18,426 nt of DNA from an uncultured Flavobacteriales bacterium (GTDB lineage: Bacteria > Bacteroidota > Bacteroidia > Flavobacteriales_D > Sanyastnellaceae), in assembly GCA_937897625.1 (NCBI GenBank), contig CALCNZ010000262.1:1-18426 (forward strand), in the 5' to 3' direction. Below the pieces are notes generated by a model. That model saw nothing but the letters and a program-made list of their open reading frames with translations, did no database searches and had not been told where the DNA came from. This document shows positions 14,163-18,426 of the stretch, piece after piece (the first letter of the stretch is position 1; each line of letters begins with the position of its first letter). A program made the translations under genes and the position numbers.

Positions 14163-16940
14163 ATGCAAACAAATTCAGAAGAACTTTTTTTAAGACGAAT
14201 TGCTCAAGAAATTATTGATCAACACGGCAAAGAATTACACCGAATTGTTGTGGTGCTTCCAAGCAATCGTTCCAAAGTTTTTTTGAAAAAATTTCTGTTC
14301 GAAATTTTAGGTTCGGCCTTCCTTACGCCACAGCTCCTGCTGCTTCCGCAGTTTGTCAAGTCTGTTGTGAAAGAGAGAACGGAAGAAAAGTTGAGCCTGA
14401 TTTTGTTGCTTTATCGCGCCTACACCGAGGTAGTGGAAAATCCAGATTCCTTCGAAGTATTCATGAAGTGGGGAAGTATGGCGCTCGATGATTTCAACGA
14501 CATCGATGTCGCGCTAGCCAACCCGGGAGAGGTGTTCAAGAATTTGAAAGATGTTAAGGACATTGAAAATTGGAGTTTCGGAATTCAGCCGTTAACCGAT
14601 GCGCAAGAAGATTATGCCGATTTCTGGTTAGATCTTGGAAAGGTGTATTTCCGTTTTGTTGAATTGCAGAACGAGCAACATGCCTACAGTTACGCTCGAC
14701 TCAACAGAGCCATGGCGGAAGAGAAGGTGGAAGTGAATTTCCCTTCGAATGCAGACGCCATTTATTTTGTTGGAATAACAGCCTTTTCGAAGGCTGAAGA
14801 GAAGTGGGTCATGCGTCTTCACAAAACAGGAAAAGTGTTTTTCCGTTTCGATGCAGATGCCTATTACGTGAACAATCCCATTCACGAAGCTGGAATATTT
14901 TTCCGCGCCTGGGAAGAACGAAGAATGCCCATTGCGAAGACAGACGACTTCAATACCCGCAGTCGAACCATAACCTTTTCGAAAGTGGTCACGCCTTTGG
15001 CTTCTGCCTTCGCGGCTTCCAAATTGGTTAATGAGATGAATGAAGCAGATCGCGCGAATACTGCTGTGGTCTTGGTTCAACCGTTCTTGCTTCGCCCGTT
15101 TTTGAATGGACTGTCGATAGACTCTCCTGTGAACGTGGCGTTGGGTTATCCCATAGATCAAGTGGCCTTGTTTCGCGTGGTGAAAATGCTTTTGCGCATG
15201 TGGAGCCGTTTGTCGAAGGAAGTGAAGAAGGGAATGTATTACAAGGATTTCTCGCAGTGGATTTTGCAGACCGATTTAGACGTCCTGATTCCTTCGCCGC
15301 AACGCAGAGAAATTCAGCGCTACGTCATGCGTCGAAAATTCATTTACATCCGTGAAAAGGAATTGAAGGAGTTGGTAGAAAAACTTCCAGCAATGAAAGT
15401 ACTGGAGGACTTGTTAACCGTAGACAATTTCAATTTACCGAATTGCATTGTTCGTTTGAAGAAGTTTCTTTCCGTGTTTATTGAAGCGGACAATGCCGAT
15501 GAGTTGACGAAGGAAACGGCTTTGCGACTTCAGCAGATTTTAGGTCGCATTGAAATGCATATGGAAGGCAATGCATTTTTAAATGAAGTGCCCTTGCTAG
15601 ATCTATTGTTTCAACATTACGCTTCGCAAGAAACCATCGCGTTTCAAGGAGAACCACTGGAAGGACTTCAGGTGTTGAACATGGTGGAAACGCGTGCTGT
15701 TGATTTCAAGCATGTGATTATTGTTGGTGCGAACGACGAGCAATTCCCGGGAAATGGAAGAGCACAATCTCTCATTCCATTTGACTTGCGCAAGGCCTTT
15801 GAATTGCCTTCTCCGGAAGAACGCGAAGGCACCATAGCGTATTCCTTCTATCGCTTGCTGCAACGCGCAGAAGATGTGCGCATGCTTTATCACACGTTGA
15901 GTTCAGATTACAAGATGACCGAGCCTTCACGTTATCTCTTGCAGATAGAGCAAGAGTTAACAGGATACGGAAACCGAACGAACGTTCGGTACGAAGATTT
16001 CGAACACAGCAATAAGTTTTTGCAAACTGGGGAAGAAGAGATTTCGGCCAATGAATTTTCTACCGGGCGCATTCACGCGTTGTTGGAATATGGAATTTCT
16101 CCTTCGGCAATCAATAAGTTCATGCGTTGTCCGCTCGATTTCTATTACCGCTATGTTGTAGGATTGGGCGAAGTGGAGAGCTTGGAAGAGAACATGGAAG
16201 CTTCTACGTTTGGTTCCATTGTTCACGATGTCTTGGAAACCTTATACAAACGATTTGTTGGAATGACGATTCAAGATGCGGATTTCGACGGATTCAAAAA
16301 CGAGTTAGACACACTGATAGACGAAGCCATTCATCGGTTGTACAATTCGAATTTTGAATTGGCAGGTTTCGACATCATTATGCGTCGCATTGTGAAGCGC
16401 ATGATTGAAGTGGTTTTGGAATACGATCAGAAGCAATTCAATGAAGCCAGCAAGCACGGTCAGGAGCGCTTGGTGAATGGAGTGGAAGTGGAGCTTATGG
16501 CCGAGCTTCCGATGGATAAAATTGGTGTTGAAATTCCTGCACGTATTCGCGGAAAGGCCGACCGCGTGGATGAACAGAGCGGCAACTTCATGGTGTTAGA
16601 TTACAAGACTGGAAGTGTAAAGTCTGATGAATTGAAGTTAAGCGACAAAGAAGGACCGTGGTTGAAAGACACGAAGCCCAAGCTTCTTCAGATATTGACG
16701 TATTCGTATATGTGGGTGAAGGGAGGCCATGCACCGGAGAACACACAAGCCATGTTGTTCGGATTGAAGCAAGCCAAGCAAGGACCGGTTTCTTTAATGC
16801 GTGGAGAAGACCCAGCGGTATTGCGTGAGGCAGATATTGAAAAGTTCGAAGGCGAATTGTTGGAGGTGTTGAAGAGTTTGTTGGAAACGCAAGTATTTAG
16901 ACACAATCCGGAATCGGAATATTGCGAATTTTGCAAGTAG
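14163..16940 (+). CDS. AddB-like protein: inactivated-helicase scaffold with C-terminal PD-(D/E)XK nuclease
   Basis: A 925-residue protein, probably the AddB-type partner of the helicase-nuclease at 5139-8261. The N-terminal half has the AddB-like layout (RIVVVLPSNRSKVFLKKFLF at 27-46) but no Walker A motif, so it should not hydrolyse ATP. The block VETRAVDFKHVIIVGANDE (508-526) is typical of AddB-like proteins. The nuclease domain has GSIVHDVLE (His688), KADRVD (Asp800) and VLDYKTG (Asp813, Lys815), so it looks catalytically complete. Iron-sulfur ligands are Cys656 in RCPLDFYY and the final CEFCK (Cys921, Cys924). The fourth Cys found a few residues further on in AddB proteins is absent because the protein ends. 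The ATG at 14163 opens a plausible conserved N-terminus. Its TAG shares one base with the next gene's GTG. Confidence 0.85.
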   Translation: MQTNSEELFLRRIAQEIIDQHGKELHRIVVVLPSNRSKVFLKKFLFEILGSAFLTPQLLLLPQFVKSVVKERTEEKLSLILLLYRAYTEVVENPDSFEVFMKWGSMALDDFNDIDVALANPGEVFKNLKDVKDIENWSFGIQPLTDAQEDYADFWLDLGKVYFRFVELQNEQHAYSYARLNRAMAEEKVEVNFPSNADAIYFVGITAFSKAEEKWVMRLHKTGKVFFRFDADAYYVNNPIHEAGIFFRAWEERRMPIAKTDDFNTRSRTITFSKVVTPLASAFAASKLVNEMNEADRANTAVVLVQPFLLRPFLNGLSIDSPVNVALGYPIDQVALFRVVKMLLRMWSRLSKEVKKGMYYKDFSQWILQTDLDVLIPSPQRREIQRYVMRRKFIYIREKELKELVEKLPAMKVLEDLLTVDNFNLPNCIVRLKKFLSVFIEADNADELTKETALRLQQILGRIEMHMEGNAFLNEVPLLDLLFQHYASQETIAFQGEPLEGLQVLNMVETRAVDFKHVIIVGANDEQFPGNGRAQSLIPFDLRKAFELPSPEEREGTIAYSFYRLLQRAEDVRMLYHTLSSDYKMTEPSRYLLQIEQELTGYGNRTNVRYEDFEHSNKFLQTGEEEISANEFSTGRIHALLEYGISPSAINKFMRCPLDFYYRYVVGLGEVESLEENMEASTFGSIVHDVLETLYKRFVGMTIQDADFDGFKNELDTLIDEAIHRLYNSNFELAGFDIIMRRIVKRMIEVVLEYDQKQFNEASKHGQERLVNGVEVELMAELPMDKIGVEIPARIRGKADRVDEQSGNFMVLDYKTGSVKSDELKLSDKEGPWLKDTKPKLLQILTYSYMWVKGGHAPENTQAMLFGLKQAKQGPVSLMRGEDPAVLREADIEKFEGELLEVLKSLLETQVFRHNPESEYCEFCK

Positions 16941-18229
16941 TGAAAAAGAAGGTCCTCATCATAGCATACTATTGGCCTCCCGCAGGCGGAGGAGGAGTTC
17001 AGCGTTGGTTGAAGTTTGTGAAGTATCTGCACAACTCTGATTGGCAGCCAATTGTTTTCGTTCCTGAGAATGCCGATTATCCGGTTTACGATGAAACCTT
17101 GCTTGCTGAAATTCCGGAAGGAGTGGAAGTCATTCGTTGTCCCATTTTCGAACCTTATCGTGCTTTGCGAAAGGCAACGGGGAAGGGCGATGCGGGTATC
17201 AGCGCAGGATTCATTCGCAGCGACAAAGGACCTTCATTCATGGAACGACTCATGGCTTGGGTTCGTGGGAATATTTTGATTCCAGATGCGCGTATGTTTT
17301 GGATTCGTCCGGCTTCTAATTTCTTGTTGAAGTATTTGAAAGAGAATCCGGTTGACATGATTGTAAGCACGGGCCCTCCGCACAGTATGCATTTGATTGC
17401 GCGCCGCGTTCATCGAAAGACAGGCGTTTCTTGGTTAGCAGATTTTCGCGATCCGTGGGTGAACATGGACAATGCCGATAAGTTTCAGATGAGTGCATGG
17501 GCGAAGCGAAAGCACGAACGGTTAGAGCGAAGTGTTTTGAAATCGGCAACTGCTGTTCAAACGGTAAGTTGGTATTTGAGTGCAGAGTATGAGAAGATTC
17601 GCGGAAGTGAAGTGAAAGTGTTAACGAACGGATTCGACCATGTAGATTTTGTGGGAAGGGAAGTGGTTCCTACCGATAAGTTTATTGTGGGGCATTACGG
17701 AACCTTTGGCGACGACCGCAATGCTCCTGCATTGTGGAAAGCTTTATCTCGTTTGGTGAATGAAAGTGAAGAATTTAAAAACCGAATGATTATTCGGTTG
17801 GTGGGTCCAACCGATGGGTCGGTTCTGGAAGATGTGAAGCGCAATGGACTATCTGATCATTTGGAATACGTACCATACGTGAAGCACAACGAGGTTTTGG
17901 ATCTCATGCTCACTCCTCAGTTGTTGTTGGTTATCTTGAATCAGAACGCCAACGAAGAAGGACGCGTGACTGGGAAAATCTTTGAGTACGTCGCAACAGG
18001 TAACCGCGTCTTAGGTATAGGTAGTGTCACCAGCGATTGCGCGCGTGTCATTAACGAAAGTGAAAGCGGCGCTATGATTGCCCTTCAAGATGAAGAACGC
18101 ATTTACGAATTCATAAAGCAGTCGTTCCCTTGCCCCATTAATGAACCCTTGAATCCGAGAGTGATGAAGTACTCTCGTCAGTCTTTGACGGATGCACTTC
18201 GAGCGAATGTCTTCGACGAATGTCTTTGA
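16940..18229 (+). CDS. Glycosyltransferase, family-4 (GT-B) type
   Basis: A 429-residue glycosyltransferase that probably transfers a sugar in surface polysaccharide or glycoconjugate synthesis; donor and acceptor are unknown. It opens with KVLIIAYYWPPAGGGGVQRW (4-23), the glycine-rich N-terminal loop typical of Bacteroidota family-4 enzymes. STGPPHSMH (143-151), DFRDPW (168-173) and TNGFD (229-233) follow, and then GKIFEYVATGN (345-355), the nucleotide-sugar binding region with its conserved Glu. The start is taken as GTG at 16940, overlapping the preceding TAG by one base. A TTG at 16922 would add six residues ahead of the conserved KKKVLII. The C-terminus is defined by a tandem repeat: the stop lies in the second of three 13-base copies, so the last residues (ANVFDECL) may be recent. 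Confidence 0.88.
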   Translation: MKKKVLIIAYYWPPAGGGGVQRWLKFVKYLHNSDWQPIVFVPENADYPVYDETLLAEIPEGVEVIRCPIFEPYRALRKATGKGDAGISAGFIRSDKGPSFMERLMAWVRGNILIPDARMFWIRPASNFLLKYLKENPVDMIVSTGPPHSMHLIARRVHRKTGVSWLADFRDPWVNMDNADKFQMSAWAKRKHERLERSVLKSATAVQTVSWYLSAEYEKIRGSEVKVLTNGFDHVDFVGREVVPTDKFIVGHYGTFGDDRNAPALWKALSRLVNESEEFKNRMIIRLVGPTDGSVLEDVKRNGLSDHLEYVPYVKHNEVLDLMLTPQLLLVILNQNANEEGRVTGKIFEYVATGNRVLGIGSVTSDCARVINESESGAMIALQDEERIYEFIKQSFPCPINEPLNPRVMKYSRQSLTDALRANVFDECL

Positions 18230-18243
18230 CGAATGTCTACGAC
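18205..18243. repeat. Three tandem copies of a 13-base unit across the glycosyltransferase stop codon
   Basis: The unit GAATGTCTtcGAC occurs at 18205-18217, 18218-18230 and 18231-18243, the variable bases being TC, TT and AC. Because 13 is not a multiple of 3, each added or lost copy changes the reading frame at the gene's end. A related 14-base stretch (GTCTTTGACGGATG) lies just upstream at 18181-18194. A run of seven T follows at 18245-18251, but no convincing hairpin precedes it. Confidence 0.85.
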
Positions 18244-18252
18244 GTTTTTTTA

Positions 18253-18296
18253 ATTACGCAGTAGGAATTATGAAATAGGTATTACGTAGTAGGAAT
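18253..18296. repeat. Pair of 16-base direct repeats in the AT-rich intergenic region
   Basis: ATTACGCAGTAGGAAT (18253-18268) and ATTACGTAGTAGGAAT (18281-18296) differ at one base and start 28 bases apart. They lie between the glycosyltransferase and the gene at 18387, a 157-base stretch with no other gene. Their origin is unknown. Confidence 0.8.
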
Positions 18297-18325
18297 AAAA
18301 TCTTCGATTTTCCAAGCACGCAGTT

Positions 18326-18358
18326 CATTGAGTAAATTTACTCACTACATTGAGTAAA
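18326..18358. promoter_or_regulatory. Operator-like array of TGAGTAAA half-sites
   Basis: TGAGTAAA-TTTACTCA (18329-18344) is a perfect 16-base palindrome. A third half-site TGAGTAAA lies at 18351-18358. The 11-base CATTGAGTAAA is repeated exactly at 18326 and 18348, 22 bases apart (about two helical turns). The third half-site overlaps the -33 element of the promoter for the gene at 18387, a position that suits repression. The cognate regulator is not in the window. Confidence 0.6.
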
Positions 18359-18382
18359 ATCAAAACTTTGTGATTACCTTTG
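18350..18382 (+). promoter_or_regulatory. Promoter of the gene at 18387
   Basis: TTG (18350-18352) and TACCTTTG (18375-18382) match the Bacteroidota consensus with a 22-base spacer. The -7 element ends 4 bases before the ATG, so the transcript would be leaderless or nearly so. The -33 element lies within the TGAGTAAA array. Confidence 0.6.
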
Positions 18383-18386
18383 AGTT

Positions 18387-18426
18387 ATGAATTATAAAAG
18401 GCCTGTATTCTTTGAACTTTCGGAGC
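18387..18426 (+). CDS. Start of an unidentified gene, cut by the window edge
   Basis: Thirteen codons are visible (MNYKRPVFFELSE) after a good promoter and an operator-like array. The short N-terminus resembles that of AAA-type ATPases with a DUF4143 domain, which often begin with a similar basic, Pro- and Phe-containing segment before RxFIQVxxGPRQVGKT. That is only a guess, because no diagnostic motif lies inside the window. The reading frame is open to the edge. Confidence 0.5.
   Translation, partial: MNYKRPVFFELSE

Noticed and set aside
14154..14168. Upstream ATG at 14168 for the small minus-strand gene
   Set aside because: It would overlap the start of the divergent AddB-like gene and add only five residues. 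The ATG at 14153 avoids this, although the choice is not certain.
14628..15161. Open frame of 177 codons antisense to the AddB-like gene
   Set aside because: It lies wholly within a recognisable gene on the other strand. The translation is rich in Arg, His and Ser with no motif, as expected of an antisense shadow.
18244..18260. T7 tract after the glycosyltransferase as an intrinsic terminator
   Set aside because: No stable GC-rich stem could be formed immediately upstream; the tandem repeat offers only 3-4 bp pairings.
18205..18296. Repeats considered as a CRISPR array
   Set aside because: The 13-base copies are contiguous without spacers, and the 16-base repeats occur only twice. No cas gene is present.

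Overview
The window reads as a chromosomal segment of a Bacteroidota bacterium, most likely of the order Flavobacteriales. The evidence is moderate-to-low G+C by eye, several promoter-like sites of the Bacteroidota type (TTG/TTTG near -33 and TAnnTTTG near -7), almost no Shine-Dalgarno sequences, a YebC protein with the N-terminus usual in this phylum, a DUF2490-type outer-membrane protein, and lipoproteins of the MbnP/MbnH kind. No rRNA, tRNA, CRISPR array, transposase or phage gene was seen. Coding density is very high. The only intergenic stretches above about 100 bases are 738-884 and 18230-18386.

Layout. On the minus strand, 1-737 is the 5' half of purH, cut by the window edge. On the plus strand, 885-5138 carries a membrane fatty-acid desaturase, yebC, a small lipoprotein, a DUF2490-like barrel protein and aminopeptidase P (pepP); yebC, the lipoprotein and the barrel gene overlap end to start. 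On the minus strand, 5139-8261 is an AddA/RecB-like helicase-nuclease whose stop codon abuts that of pepP. On the plus strand, 8332-11709 is a compact group: an MbnP-like lipoprotein, two MbnH/MauG-like di-heme lipoproteins and a CxxCxxCC (YkgJ-family) protein, with overlaps of 4 and 8 bases at two of the three junctions. On the minus strand, 14153-11706 holds a small unrecognised protein, murB and a second desaturase. On the plus strand, 14163-18229 holds an AddB-like nuclease and a family-4-type glycosyltransferase. The window ends in an AT-rich, repeat-bearing stretch and the first 13 codons of another plus-strand gene at 18387.

How the genes fit together. The AddA-like and AddB-like proteins are probably the two subunits of one double-strand-break resection enzyme, although about 5.9 kb and other genes separate them. 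The two desaturases are close paralogues with all three histidine boxes, and both have sequence-forced TTG start codons. The most interesting block is 8332-11709. By analogy with methanobactin-associated MbnP/MbnH, a di-heme enzyme would oxidise a tryptophan in the MbnP-like lipoprotein to create a copper site. Here there is one candidate substrate, two di-heme enzymes that differ at the presumed inter-heme tryptophan, and a translationally coupled cysteine-cluster protein.

The right end (18205-18386) carries three in-phase copies of a 13-base unit across the glycosyltransferase stop codon, a 16-base direct repeat, and an operator-like array of TGAGTAAA half-sites overlapping a good promoter for the gene at 18387.
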